DNA from: Caballeronia sp. M1242
GTDB taxonomy: Bacteria; Pseudomonadota; Gammaproteobacteria; Burkholderiales; Burkholderiaceae
Assembly: GCF_017220215.1 (NCBI RefSeq)
Contig: NZ_CP071129.1
Coordinates: forward strand, 496,001 to 560,000
Length of the DNA stretch: 64,000 bases
Reading direction: 5' to 3'
Below are positions 10,852 through 20,660 of this stretch, in pieces. The notes beneath the pieces were generated by a model. The model worked only from the letters and a program-made list of their open reading frames with translations. It made no database searches and was not told the origin of the DNA. Each line of letters starts with the position of its first letter. Position 1 is the first letter of the stretch. A program made the position numbers and the translations under genes.

Positions 10852-11958
10852 GTTCTTCTCCTAAAGAGGGCGATTGAAAGCCTGAGCCGTTCGCACCGTT
10901 TCGCGGTGGACGGCGTCGATGAACCCACAGGCGTACCCGTGGGACGAGTGGTCTCCTGATCTATCGGTACGTCCTTTCTGGCGCTAACGCGTCGGCGTGC
11001 GTTCCTGCTCTTCCTGTCTGTCCACGACATAGATAATCTCGTGGGTGAGAAATCTAGGATTACTAAAAAACTATCGAAGCATCGATTGCGCGTTGCTTGA
11101 GGTGCGTGCCCTCATTGCAGCGATCCGCATGCCCGCGTGCATAGTGAACTAGCTAATGAATGTCAGGCGACTCGAGTCGTGCACGCTTACATAAGTGCGG
11201 TTGGTGCTTCCGTTCTCTGCGTCCGTGAATGACCGGCCAACATGGTGCACGCATCGAGCTTCGGGAAAGAATTGCTCTGCCGGTGGATTGAAACCTTCGG
11301 CAAACGCGCTAGCTGAATCAGGTTGCTGAACGCGACTTATTTCGATGAGTGTTAAGGACGACGAACGAACGCGGCGCGAATTACCTCGGTGATGAGCCGG
11401 TAGACACTTCTCGGAGATGCCGCCGCTGACCGCCTCGCTAGAGCTCCGCTTCGCGAGAATCGTTAGTGTGCTTGCTATCTTAAACGCGGCATGTGCGGCC
11501 TCGCGGCGGTTCCTTCGTTTGCCGCGCGCCGGCGCCGCTTTCGACAGCCGTTAACCTCGCTAACGACGCCCCACATGTGGGCCTGACATCCGGCTTCGCT
11601 TCGAAGGGCGATCACCGCAATCACTCAGGGATGCGCGAATTGGCACTCGTAGCCACTGTCTTTGTTGTTCGCGAATAGCCTCCCGGTCGATGCACTGCGC
11701 ACGAAATTGTCTAGGGGCGCATTCAGCGGTCTCTGCAAGAACGCGGCACTCGCTGGAAGGTACAGAGTCGCCGTATGGGTCGCAATGCATGCGCTCGAAC
11801 GATCGTGTTTGCCCGGAACAAAGCGGCCGCGACGCCTGAGGTTCGTTGCAGATTCAGGTGCCGTCTTTGCGCATTGGCGAGACGACTTACTGCATGCCGA
11901 GGCGGTGTTGCAAGCGCTTCGACCTTCCGTGGAAATATGGTCGACCGCCTGGCGTCGA
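10852..11958 (+). other. 1.1-kb stretch without a recognisable gene
   Basis: Between the dehydrogenase and the end of the uvrA-like gene I find no open frame that looks like a protein. The short frames at 11493-11790 and the one entering uvrA from 11662 have no ribosome binding site and read as antisense or random sequence. The promoter of the dehydrogenase must lie near 10852-11050. The region has average rather than high GC and may contain decayed genes or regulatory RNA, but nothing could be assigned. Confidence 0.4.
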
Positions 11959-14637
11959 TTACCCCCCGCGCATCGGTCGAATGGCTTCACGCAGATACCG
12001 CGCCGTGCGGCTCTCCTCGTGACGCGCAACCGCGCGCGGTTCGCCCGCGGCGACGATCCTGCCGCCATCTTCTCCCGCGCCCGGACCCATGTCGATGACC
12101 CAGTCGCTGTCGGCCGCGACGCGCATGTCGTGCTCGACAACCACCACGGTATTGCCCGCATCGACGAGCCCTTGCAGTTGCGCCATCAGGCGGTCGACAT
12201 CCGCGGGGTGGAGGCCGGTGGTCGGTTCGTCGAGAATGTAAAGCGTGTCCGCGCGATGCGCCCGCTGTAGTTCGGTCGCGAGCTTGATGCGCTGGGCCTC
12301 GCCGCCCGAGAGTTCCGTCGCAGGCTGGCCGAGACGCAGATAACCGAGCCCGATGTCGCGCAGCACGGTGAGCGCGCGCATCACGGCAGGCTCGGCGGCG
12401 AAGAACGCGCATGCGCTATCCACGCTCATCGCAAGCACATCCGCGATGTTCTTGCCTTGCCATTCGATTTCCAGCGTCTGCGGGTTGTAACGCGATCCGT
12501 GACATGTGGAGCACGAGGTAAAGACGCTCGGCAGGAATAGAAGCTCGACGCTCACGAACCCTTCGCCCTCGCACGTCGGGCAACGCCCCTGCGCCACGTT
12601 GAACGAGAAGCGGCCCGCGCCGTAGCGGCGTTTGCGCGCGGCAGGCGTATCGGCGAAGAGCTTGCGCACGTGATCGAAGAGGCCGGTGTAGGTCGCGAGG
12701 TTGGAGCGCGGCGTCCGGCCAATCGGCTTCTGGTCGACGCGCACCAGTCGCTTCACGGTCTCCATGCCTGCCGCGATATGTCCGTCCGCGGGCGCTTCCA
12801 CGCGCGCGAGCAGCGGGTCCTGCTCTTCATCGCCGTCGTCGTCGAGCAGGCGGCCGAGCCGCGCGGCGACGAGTTCGGGCAGCGCCTGACTCACGAGGCT
12901 CGACTTTCCGGAGCCGGATATCCCCGTCACTGTCGTAAAGCAGCCGAGAGGGAACGCGACATCGATGTCATGCAGGTTATTCCGCGTGATGCCCGCAAGC
13001 CGCAACCAGTCGCGCGCGGCACGGGGCCGGCGCATGGAGGGCGAACCGTCGGCGAACAGATGCCTTCGCGTCTGCGATGCCTCTATCGCGGCCAGACCTT
13101 CAGGTGGTCCGCTATACAGCACTTCGCCGCCCGCTTCGCCGGCTGCGGGGCCGACATCCACGAGCCAGTCTGCGCGCCGCATCATGTGCAGATCGTGTTC
13201 GATCACGAAGAGCGAATTGCCCGCCGACTTCAAGCGCTGCAACGCGACGAAGAGCGCTTCGCTGTCGGCCGGATGCAGACCGGCGGAAGGTTCGTCCAGC
13301 ACATAGACGACGCCGAAGAGCTGGGACGCAAGCTGAGTCGCCAGCCGCAAGCGCTGCAACTCGCCCGACGAGAGCGTGGGCGTCGCGCGATCGAGCGAAA
13401 GATAGCCGAGGCCCAGATCGGTCAGCGTGACGAGGCGCTCCAGCAGATCGGCGGCGATGCGCTCGGCGGCCGCGCGTTTTTCGTCCGAGAGGTTCGGCGT
13501 TCGCCGCACGTCCGGCGCCGCCTTGTGCGCCGAACCGCCGGCGGCCACGCGTTTCGCCGTCGCCGCGCGCCGCGCGTGCTCGTCGAGCACATGACCGTCA
13601 CGGTCTATCTCGGGCCACGCGCCGCGTGCGATCGGTTCGAGCAGTTCAGCCAGCCGGTTGAGCGACAGCCGCGAAAATTCGGCGATATCGAGTCCGGCGA
13701 ACGTCACCGACAGCGCCTCTTGCTTCAGCCGTTTGCCGTGACACGCGGCGCAATCCTTGCCCACCATGAAACGCGACACGCGCTTCTTCATCAGCGCGCT
13801 TTGCGTGTGAGCGAAGGTGTGCAGGACGTAACGGCGCGCGCTGGTAAACGTGCCCTGGTAGCTCGGCTCCGCGCCGCGTTTGAGCGCCGCTTGCGTCTCC
13901 TTCGGCGTGAGGCCCGCATAGACCGGCACGGTCGGTTGTTCTTCGGTGAAGAGAATCCAGTCGCGATCCTTCTTCGGCAAATCACGCCACGGCTTGTCCA
14001 CGTCGTAACCCAGCGTCACGAGGATGTCGCGCAGATTCTGCCCTTGCCACGCGGGCGGCCACGCCGCCACGGCGCGCTCGCGGATGGTCAGCGTATCGTC
14101 GGGGACCATCGACGCTTCCGTGACCTCGTAGACGCGGCCGAGGCCGTGACAGACCGGGCACGCGCCCTGTACGGTGTTCGGCGAGAAGTCTTCGGCGTAG
14201 AGCATCGGCTGCCCGGCCGGATAGCTGCCCGTGCGGGAGTAGAGCATGCGCACGAGACTGGAGAGCGTCGTGATGCTCCCCACCGACGAACGCGCATTCG
14301 GTGCGCCGCGCTGCTGCTGGAGTGCGACGGCAGGCGGCAGACCTTCGATCGACCCGACTTGCGGCACGCCGACTTGCTCGATCAGACGGCGTGCATAAGG
14401 CGCGACGGATTCGAAGTAACGCCGTTGCGCTTCGGCGTACAACGTGCCGAACGCAAGCGACGACTTGCCCGAGCCCGATACGCCCGTGAAGACGACGAGC
14501 GCATCGCGGGGAACATCGACATCGACGTTCTTTAGATTGTGCTCGCGCGCGCCACGGACACGCACGAAGCCCGTCGGAGCGTCGCTCCCGTCGCCTTTCG
14601 ACGACCGCGTCTTCCTCAGTGTTTTAGGTGCTGGCAT
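11959..14637 (-). CDS. UvrA-like ABC ATPase (UvrA2-type excinuclease subunit homologue)
   Basis: The 892-residue product has two ABC ATPase modules, each with a P-loop reading GSGKSSL (the first at about residues 52-61), and the zinc-finger CxxC pairs of UvrA proteins ([36 protein letters not shown]). The two signature motifs ([12 protein letters not shown] and [12 protein letters not shown]) and Walker B DEP motifs ([18 protein letters not shown]) are intact. The region just after the first P-loop looks shorter than in canonical UvrA, as in class II (UvrA2) proteins that lack the UvrB-binding domain and have been linked to drug or DNA-adduct tolerance. I chose the ATG at 14637 because the frame upstream (to 14745) does not resemble the family. 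The gene stands alone, diverging from a channel-like gene. Confidence 0.9.
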   Translation of the reverse strand: MPAPKTLRKTRSSKGDGSDAPTGFVRVRGAREHNLKNVDVDVPRDALVVFTGVSGSGKSSLAFGTLYAEAQRRYFESVAPYARRLIEQVGVPQVGSIEGLPPAVALQQQRGAPNARSSVGSITTLSSLVRMLYSRTGSYPAGQPMLYAEDFSPNTVQGACPVCHGLGRVYEVTEASMVPDDTLTIRERAVAAWPPAWQGQNLRDILVTLGYDVDKPWRDLPKKDRDWILFTEEQPTVPVYAGLTPKETQAALKRGAEPSYQGTFTSARRYVLHTFAHTQSALMKKRVSRFMVGKDCAACHGKRLKQEALSVTFAGLDIAEFSRLSLNRLAELLEPIARGAWPEIDRDGHVLDEHARRAATAKRVAAGGSAHKAAPDVRRTPNLSDEKRAAAERIAADLLERLVTLTDLGLGYLSLDRATPTLSSGELQRLRLATQLASQLFGVVYVLDEPSAGLHPADSEALFVALQRLKSAGNSLFVIEHDLHMMRRADWLVDVGPAAGEAGGEVLYSGPPEGLAAIEASQTRRHLFADGSPSMRRPRAARDWLRLAGITRNNLHDIDVAFPLGCFTTVTGISGSGKSSLVSQALPELVAARLGRLLDDDGDEEQDPLLARVEAPADGHIAAGMETVKRLVRVDQKPIGRTPRSNLATYTGLFDHVRKLFADTPAARKRRYGAGRFSFNVAQGRCPTCEGEGFVSVELLFLPSVFTSCSTCHGSRYNPQTLEIEWQGKNIADVLAMSVDSACAFFAAEPAVMRALTVLRDIGLGYLRLGQPATELSGGEAQRIKLATELQRAHRADTLYILDEPTTGLHPADVDRLMAQLQGLVDAGNTVVVVEHDMRVAADSDWVIDMGPGAGEDGGRIVAAGEPRAVARHEESRTARYLREAIRPMRGG

Positions 14638-14809
14638 CCACTCGTCGGAGCATCCATGAAGCGGGTGATGAAACGGGTCGGCAGCATGTCGCGTGCCATC
14701 ATCGACGCGCAGAAGCTGGCTACGAAGCGAACACCGGCGGCACATCGGTTGCTGCCATCTCTTGTCCCGCGACGCTCTCGTAGCGGGTCTACCTCACGGT
14801 GGTGCGCAT

Positions 14810-15955
14810 ATGAGGTTGTTCGGCCAGCTCGTGGGCGCTGCGATCATGATCTGCACGCTCGCCGACATCTTTCTCACGATCCTGTACGCGCGCGTCGGCC
14901 GGGGACGAGCGAAGCGGCTCGGCGCGGGACTCATCAGCCTTGCCATCGCACAGGGAGTCTGGGCTGCGTTCCGTCGTCTGCCCTTGAAGGACGGCCCCAA
15001 ACAGGAGACGCTGTCATTCGCGGGTCCTCTGATTCTCGTCTTGCTGCTCGTCACGTGGACGCTTTGCCTGACGCTCGGCGATGCGCTGCTGTTGTGGCCC
15101 GCCCTCGGAGACAGCGTGCGCTCCAGTTCGGGCCCGACGCCGACGGGATTCCCGGCAGCCGTCTACGCGGCGGCGACGAGCCTGTCGATCACCGGGTCTA
15201 GCGACTTCATCCCGCACACCAACGGCTACAGGATGATCTACCTCGTCGGCTCGTTCATCGGCACGGCGGTCGTGACGTTGACGCTATCGTACTTGCTGCA
15301 ACTATACGGCGCATTGCAGCGGCAGAATACATTGGGGCAGCAGCTTTTCTTCCTCACGCGAGAAACAGGCGATGCAGTCGAGCTCATTAGAGGGCTCGCG
15401 GTCGGGCAGCATCCGGAGACGGCCTATTCGATGCTCGCCGACGCTGCCCAGTCGCTGTCATCGGTGCACGAGTCGCTGAGGATTTACCCGATCACTTTCT
15501 TCTTCCGGTATCCCGAGCCGCACTTCTCACTCGCTGCGATTTCGTTCATGGCGCTCGAAACCGTGTCACTGCTCAGAGCCTGCCTGCGCGACGACGCGCC
15601 CGACTTGCTGAAGCATGGCGGTGCCGTCGAACTGCTTTGGCGGGCCGCGTTGTCCACGCTGGACACACTGGATGGCGCGTACGTACGCTCGGGCCGCCGC
15701 ATTCGACGCGCCGATGCAGACCTGGACGATGACACGCGTGCCGCATGGGCCGAGCACTACGGTCGCGCGGCGGAAAAGCTGCGCGGCGCGGGACTGAAGC
15801 AGCTGATCGATGACGGCGGAGCCGACGAGTACGTTAGACAGCGTGCCGTCTGGAACGGTCTGGTGATGAGCATCGCGCAGTATTCGGCGGTGGATCTTGA
15901 CAACCTCGGCGCGTCGTCAGAGCAGTCGACGCGAGAAAGACGGCTGCGTTCCTGA
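14810..15955 (+). CDS. Ion-channel-like membrane protein with atypical pore loop
   Basis: The 381-residue product has three clear hydrophobic segments (about residues 3-27, 71-98 and 141-168). Between the last two lies a re-entrant-looking loop in which AATSLSITGSSDFIPHT (residues 121-137) occupies the place of the K+-channel pore helix and selectivity filter (TxGYGD). The Tyr-Gly of the canonical filter is Ser-Ser, so ion selectivity may differ or be lost. About 210 residues of soluble, helical C-terminal domain follow with no domain I recognise. The ATG at 14810 begins the hydrophobic N-terminus; an in-frame ATG at 14693 would add a poorly conserved-looking tail. It diverges from the uvrA-like gene, with 172 bases between the two starts. 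The family assignment is an inference from topology and the loop. Confidence 0.65.
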   Translation: MRLFGQLVGAAIMICTLADIFLTILYARVGRGRAKRLGAGLISLAIAQGVWAAFRRLPLKDGPKQETLSFAGPLILVLLLVTWTLCLTLGDALLLWPALGDSVRSSSGPTPTGFPAAVYAAATSLSITGSSDFIPHTNGYRMIYLVGSFIGTAVVTLTLSYLLQLYGALQRQNTLGQQLFFLTRETGDAVELIRGLAVGQHPETAYSMLADAAQSLSSVHESLRIYPITFFFRYPEPHFSLAAISFMALETVSLLRACLRDDAPDLLKHGGAVELLWRAALSTLDTLDGAYVRSGRRIRRADADLDDDTRAAWAEHYGRAAEKLRGAGLKQLIDDGGADEYVRQRAVWNGLVMSIAQYSAVDLDNLGASSEQSTRERRLRS

Positions 15956-16092
15956 TGTATCGCAACGGCTACCCGCGTCGTCAGAGTCATTCGTTCGAGT
16001 GGCATCGACCGTTCGGTAATCGGTAATCCGAATCAATCTGCAAGCGGTTAAGTTGCCGGCTTCGTCGCGCATCGACCCGCGGAGCGAGAAAC

Positions 16093-16122
16093 AAAAAAGC
16101 GCCGCGATTCCCACCGCGGCGC
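16093..16122 (-). terminator. Rho-independent terminator of the nucleobase permease gene
   Basis: Read on the minus strand, a perfect 8-bp stem (GCGCCGCG / CGCGGCGC, arms at 16115-16122 and 16099-16106) with an 8-base loop is followed by TTTTTT (16098-16093). It lies 35 bases beyond the stop codon of the permease gene and faces the end of the channel-like gene. Confidence 0.9.
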
Positions 16123-16157
16123 CAACCCATCACAACCCGCAAGCTTCCTTCAAGCCA

Positions 16158-17549
16158 TCATTGCGCTTCCGAAGCGCGCGCCGCTCCGTCGAAGTCATGT
16201 CCGGCCTGCCGAATCTCGCAGCGCGCTTCGCGTTCCTTGCGCACGCCGTTGAACACGATATTGAGCACGACCGCCGACACCGACGCCAGCAGGATGCCGC
16301 TATGAAGAATCGGCTCCAGCGCGTGCGGGAGTTGCGAGAAGAACTTCGGCGCGACCACCGGCACGAGCCCGAGGCCGACGCTCACCGCGACGATGAACAA
16401 GTTGTGGTGATTCTTCACGAAGTCCACTTTTGACAGCACCTTGATGCCGTTCGCCGCGACCATGCCGAACATCACGATGCCCGCGCCGCCGAGCACAAAC
16501 GGCGGCACCGAAGCGACCACCTGCGCCATCTTCGGAAAGAGGCCGAGCACGACGAGAATCACGCCGCCCGTCGCGCAGACGAAGCGGCTCTTCACGCCCG
16601 TCACGCCGATCAAGCCCACGTTCTGCGAAAACGACGTATGCGGAAACGAGTTGAACACGCCGCCGATCAGCGTGCCGAGACCATCCACGCGCAAGCCGCG
16701 CACGAGCGCCTTCTGATCGACCGGACGCTCGACGAGATCGCCGACGGCGAGAAACATGCCCGTCGATTCGATGAACGTCACGAACATGACGATGACCATC
16801 GTCGCGACGGAGAGCGCATCGAAGTGCGGCATGCCGAAGTGAAACGGCAGCACGATGCCGACCCACGGCGCATGCGCGACGCCGTCCATGTTGACGCGCC
16901 CGAGCATCGCGGCGATCACGAAGCCCGCGACGATGCCGAGCAGCACCGAGATGTTCGCGATAAAGCCGCGCGCGAACTTGTTGATGAGCAGAATGAGCGA
17001 GAGCACGACGAGCGACAGCAGCAGATACACCGGATTGCCGTAATCGGGATTGCCGACGCCGCCCGCTGCCCAGTTGATGCCTACGCCCATCAGCGACAGG
17101 CCGATTACCGCGATCACCGTGCCGACCACCACCGGCGGAAAGAAGCGCAGCAGCTTGCCGATCATCGGCGCGAGAAAGATGCCGATGACGCCGGCCGCGA
17201 TCGTCGCGCCGAACACATCGAGAATGCCGAGCGACGGATTCGTGCCGATAGCGACCATCGGTCCGACTGCGGCGAAGGTGCAGCCCATGATGACCGGCAG
17301 CCGGATGCCGAAGATCCACAGGCCGAGCGTTTGTATCAGCGTCGCGACACCGCAAGAGAACAGGTCCGCGCTGATGAGGAACGCGACCTGATCCTTCGAC
17401 AGATGCATGGCCGCGCCGAGAATGAGCGGCACCGCGACGGCGCCCGCGTACATCACGAGGACGTGCTGTATGCCGAGCGTGAGCAACTGGCCGGTCGGCA
17501 GCCGTTCGTCGCACGGATGAACCTTCGGGTGGCTCGTGCTCGATGCCAT
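16158..17549 (-). CDS. Nucleobase:cation symporter-2 family permease (xanthine/urate/uracil type)
   Basis: The 463-residue product is an inner-membrane nucleobase transporter of the NCS2 family with about 14 hydrophobic segments. The family signature is visible as SQNVGLIGVTGVKSR. Its form (QN.G.I..TGV.SR) is closer to the purine branch (xanthine and uric acid permeases such as XanQ, PbuX, UacT) than to the uracil branch, so xanthine or urate is the more likely substrate. The start at 17549 is supported by AAGGAGACACAT immediately before the ATG; the open frame extends upstream to 17786 without family resemblance. It is a single-gene unit with its own terminator, and no purine-degradation genes are adjacent. 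Confidence 0.88.
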   Translation of the reverse strand: MASSTSHPKVHPCDERLPTGQLLTLGIQHVLVMYAGAVAVPLILGAAMHLSKDQVAFLISADLFSCGVATLIQTLGLWIFGIRLPVIMGCTFAAVGPMVAIGTNPSLGILDVFGATIAAGVIGIFLAPMIGKLLRFFPPVVVGTVIAVIGLSLMGVGINWAAGGVGNPDYGNPVYLLLSLVVLSLILLINKFARGFIANISVLLGIVAGFVIAAMLGRVNMDGVAHAPWVGIVLPFHFGMPHFDALSVATMVIVMFVTFIESTGMFLAVGDLVERPVDQKALVRGLRVDGLGTLIGGVFNSFPHTSFSQNVGLIGVTGVKSRFVCATGGVILVVLGLFPKMAQVVASVPPFVLGGAGIVMFGMVAANGIKVLSKVDFVKNHHNLFIVAVSVGLGLVPVVAPKFFSQLPHALEPILHSGILLASVSAVVLNIVFNGVRKEREARCEIRQAGHDFDGAARASEAQ

Positions 17550-17893
17550 ATGTGTCTCCTTGATTGCCTTTCCATTTGAATGGCCTCCAAGGTAAGTGCG
17601 ACAAAAAGCGCGAACAAGACCACGCGGCGCTATACGTCGCGTTCGCGGGGCGATATGGAAACAGCGCGAAGAGCGGAGCCGAACCGCGCGGAGGCCCTTG
17701 CTGCAAGGGACTTGACGCATCGCGAGGGATTTTTGTCGGCTGCTGCAAGGCCGCCTGAAGGGGCGCGTCGTTATGATGTTCATCACGGCGCGCGTATAGT
17801 CCGTTTTTCGTTCATCGCGGCGAGCGGCGGGGTTAACCCGCGTTATTCCACGCTTTCCGCGTTTTCCCTAACGTCTTTTCGAGCGGCTCATCC
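17550..17893 (+). other. Divergent promoter region between permease and FGGY kinase
   Basis: The 344 bases between the two divergently read genes hold no convincing gene. Both transcription units must start here. I could not identify a clear sigma-70 pair or operator palindrome. Confidence 0.4.
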
Positions 17894-19315
17894 ATGCGTT
17901 TTCTCGGCATCGATCTCGGCACGGGTTCAGTGAAACTGGCTATCGTCGACGAACACGCGCGCGAAGTCGCAGCGTCGAGCGCGGCGTATGCGGTGACGAG
18001 CGCGCAGCCGGGCTGGGCCGAGACATCCGCCGATGCGTGGTATGCCGCCGTCGTCGATGCCGCCTCTCGCCTGCCCGCGCACGAACGCGAAGCCGTGAGC
18101 GCGATCGGCTTCTCAGGGCAGATGCACGGCGTGGTGCCGACCGCCGCCGATGGCCGCGCGCTGCGTCCCGCCATGCTCTGGCCGGACACGCGCGCCCGCG
18201 CGCTGCTCGACGCGTGGCCGGAGCCGCAGCCGAACCCGGTCGCGCCGGGCATGGCCGGACCGCTCCTGCGCTGGCTCGCGACGCACGAACCCGCGCTTGC
18301 CGCCGACATGCGCTGGGCGTTGCAGCCGAAGGACTGGCTGCGCGCGAAGCTCGGCGGCGCGTTCGTGACCGATCCGTCGGACGCGTGCGCGACCGCGCTC
18401 GCTGCCCCATCGGGCGAGTGGGACGAGGCGCTCATCGAGAGGCTCGGCTTGTCGCGCGAGTGGTTCGCGCCGCTCGCGGCATCGGATGCGCCGGCGGGCG
18501 CGTTGTCGGCACAAGCTGCTTCGGCGCTCGGCCTGCGCGCGGGCATTCCGATGGCCATCGGCGCGGGCGATACCCCATGCGCCGCGCTCGGCAGCGGCCT
18601 GATCGCGGATGGCGACGCGCTGCTGACCACGGGCAGCGGCGGGCAGATCGTCGTGATGAGCGACGAAGCGCCGTCGCCGGTGCGCGGACTGCACACGTAT
18701 CGCGGCGCGGCCAACACTGGCGCGCGCTGGTATCGCATGGCGGCGATGCAGAACGTGGGCGTCGCGCTGGAGACGGTGCGCGGCTGGCTCGGCTATGCAG
18801 CGTGGCCCGCCGCTTACGAGGACGCGTTCGCATCGGATGCAAGCGCGTCCGTGAGCTTTCTGCCGTACCTGAGCGGCGAGCGTTCTCCGTGGCTGAACCC
18901 GGCCGCGCGCGGCGGCTGGCTCGGCCTCGGCCTCGACGACACACGCGGCTCGATGATGCGTGCGGCGTTCGAAGGCGTGGCATTCGCATTGCGGGCGGGA
19001 CTCGACGCTATCCGGACGAGCGGCACGCCCTTGTCGTCGATGCGGCTTGCGGGCGGCGGCTCCATCGACGCGCGCTGGCGTCAACTGCTCGCCGATGCGC
19101 TGCATGTCGAACTGCACGCCTGCGATTGCCCGAACGCGGCGGCGCGCGGCGCGGCGATCATCGGCGGCATGGCGGCGGGGCATTGGCGCGCGGATGACCT
19201 CTCGTCGCTAGTGCCCGCCAGCACGCGCGTCGCGAGCCCGCAAAGCAACGCCGCGCTTGACGAAAGGCACGCGCGTTTCATCGCTCTTTACGAGCGCGTC
19301 GAAGACTGGTTCTGA
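17894..19315 (+). CDS. FGGY-family carbohydrate kinase, xylulokinase-like
   Basis: The 473-residue product belongs to the FGGY sugar kinases. The N-terminal phosphate-binding motif is FLGIDLGTGSVK, the SGQMHG motif is at about residue 75, the catalytic-region motif is GAGDTPCAALG, and the C-terminal ATP-binding signature is LAGGGSIDARWRQLLADAL. Length and motif order fit xylulokinases, which phosphorylate D-xylulose to D-xylulose 5-phosphate. However, the true polyol-pathway xylulokinase is at 34041-35522, and this copy sits beside an AGE-family sugar isomerase, so a different ketose is possible. It is the first of three FGGY kinases in the window. The next gene starts 96 bases downstream on the same strand and may be cotranscribed. 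Confidence 0.85.
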   Translation: MRFLGIDLGTGSVKLAIVDEHAREVAASSAAYAVTSAQPGWAETSADAWYAAVVDAASRLPAHEREAVSAIGFSGQMHGVVPTAADGRALRPAMLWPDTRARALLDAWPEPQPNPVAPGMAGPLLRWLATHEPALAADMRWALQPKDWLRAKLGGAFVTDPSDACATALAAPSGEWDEALIERLGLSREWFAPLAASDAPAGALSAQAASALGLRAGIPMAIGAGDTPCAALGSGLIADGDALLTTGSGGQIVVMSDEAPSPVRGLHTYRGAANTGARWYRMAAMQNVGVALETVRGWLGYAAWPAAYEDAFASDASASVSFLPYLSGERSPWLNPAARGGWLGLGLDDTRGSMMRAAFEGVAFALRAGLDAIRTSGTPLSSMRLAGGGSIDARWRQLLADALHVELHACDCPNAAARGAAIIGGMAAGHWRADDLSSLVPASTRVASPQSNAALDERHARFIALYERVEDWF

Positions 19316-19411
19316 CGTCTTGCGCGCGAGCCCTTAAACTGACGTGCGATTCACATCGGCATCAGGCAAGGGCCGCGCCGTCGGCTCATCACAACATCAA
19401 CGACATCCGCT

Positions 19412-20626
19412 ATGTCCGCATCCGTCACGCCGCAACCCGATTTCCGCTCGCGCCAGTTTCTGCTGGATCACGCGCTGCGCACGATGATCTTCTATCACCC
19501 GCACTGCATGGACCCGGCAGGCGGCTTCTATCACTTCTACAAGAACGACGGCACCATCTACGACCGCAAGTTGCGTCATCTCGTGTCGAGCACGCGCTTC
19601 GTCTTCAACTACGCGATGGCGTACAAGCACTACGGTCTCGACGAATATCGCGGCGGCGTGCGGCACGGCATCGACTATTTGCGCGAGGTTCATCGCAATC
19701 CGGAAACGGGCGGCTATGCGTGGACGCTCAACGGCCGCAAAGTGACGGATGCGACCAACCATTGCTACGGCCTCGCGTTCGTCGTGCTCGCGTATGCAAA
19801 GGCGGTGGAAGCGGGCTTCGACGAGGCGCGCGCCTATCTCGACGAAACGTGGAACCTGATGGAGACGCACTTCTGGGACGCGCCGCACGGGCTCTATAAA
19901 GACGAGGCGAGCGCGGACTGGAACGTGTCCGACTATCGCGGGCAGAACGCGAACATGCACGCGTGTGAGGCGTTTCTCGCCGCGTTCGAAGCGACCGGCG
20001 AGACGCGTTATCTGGACCGCGCGGCGCTTTTGGCCGACAACATGGTGAACCGTCAGGCCGCGCTCGCGGGCGGTCTCGTGTGGGAGCACTACAAGCCGGA
20101 CTGGTCGATCGACTGGGACTACAACAAGGGCGACCGCAGCAACATCTTTCGCCCGTGGGGATTCCAGCCGGGACATCAGACGGAATGGGCGAAGCTCTTG
20201 CTGATTCTCGACCGGCATCGGCCGGAAGCGTGGCATGCAGAGCGCGCGAGGGAGCTGTTCGATCGCGCGCTCGAACTGTCATGGGATCACGAGCACGGCG
20301 GCATGGTCTACGGCTTCGATCCGGACGGCAAGTTCTACGACGAAGACAAGTATTTCTGGGTGCAGGCGGAATCGCTCGCGGCGGCGGCGCTGCTCGCCGA
20401 TCGCGCGGCTCGCGATGGCGATCAGTCGGCCGCCGCGCGCTACTGGAGCGATTACGACCGCTTGTGGAACTATAGCTGGGCGCATTTCGTCGATCATCAT
20501 TACGGCGCGTGGTATCGCATCCTGACGCGCGACAACCGCCAGTACAGCGACGAGAAAAGCCCCGCCGGCAAGACCGACTATCACACGATGGGCGCATGTT
20601 ACGAAGTCCTGAACGTCGTGCGCTGA
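19412..20626 (+). CDS. AGE-family sugar isomerase/epimerase (D-mannose isomerase-like)
   Basis: The 404-residue product belongs to the N-acylglucosamine 2-epimerase superfamily, an (alpha/alpha)6-barrel fold. It carries the sequence landmarks of the aldose-ketose isomerase branch (YihS and mannose isomerases): [12 protein letters not shown] near the N-terminus, [18 protein letters not shown] in the middle and [13 protein letters not shown] followed by the [14 protein letters not shown] segment later, which supply the active-site histidines and arginine. The likely reaction is interconversion of D-mannose (or a related aldose) and D-fructose. Together with the FGGY kinase 96 bases upstream it suggests a small sugar-salvage unit. 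The substrate is inferred only from family resemblance. Confidence 0.85.
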   Translation: MSASVTPQPDFRSRQFLLDHALRTMIFYHPHCMDPAGGFYHFYKNDGTIYDRKLRHLVSSTRFVFNYAMAYKHYGLDEYRGGVRHGIDYLREVHRNPETGGYAWTLNGRKVTDATNHCYGLAFVVLAYAKAVEAGFDEARAYLDETWNLMETHFWDAPHGLYKDEASADWNVSDYRGQNANMHACEAFLAAFEATGETRYLDRAALLADNMVNRQAALAGGLVWEHYKPDWSIDWDYNKGDRSNIFRPWGFQPGHQTEWAKLLLILDRHRPEAWHAERARELFDRALELSWDHEHGGMVYGFDPDGKFYDEDKYFWVQAESLAAAALLADRAARDGDQSAAARYWSDYDRLWNYSWAHFVDHHYGAWYRILTRDNRQYSDEKSPAGKTDYHTMGACYEVLNVVR

Positions 20627-20660
20627 ACCAAACATTGCCATTGAAATGAGGAACCGAACG

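Noticed and set aside
11040..11090. Possible minus-strand terminator (ATCGA/TCGAT stem followed by a T-run)
   Set aside because: The stem is only 5 bp and AT-containing and there is no upstream minus-strand gene for it to terminate.
12670..14535. 621-residue open frame on the + strand
   Set aside because: It lies antisense to the intact uvrA-like gene, is extremely Arg-rich and lacks any family resemblance; long antisense frames are expected at this GC content.
16300..17748. 482-residue minus-strand frame overlapping the permease
   Set aside because: Same strand but other frame than the clear NCS2 permease; Arg-rich shadow with no hydrophobic helices.
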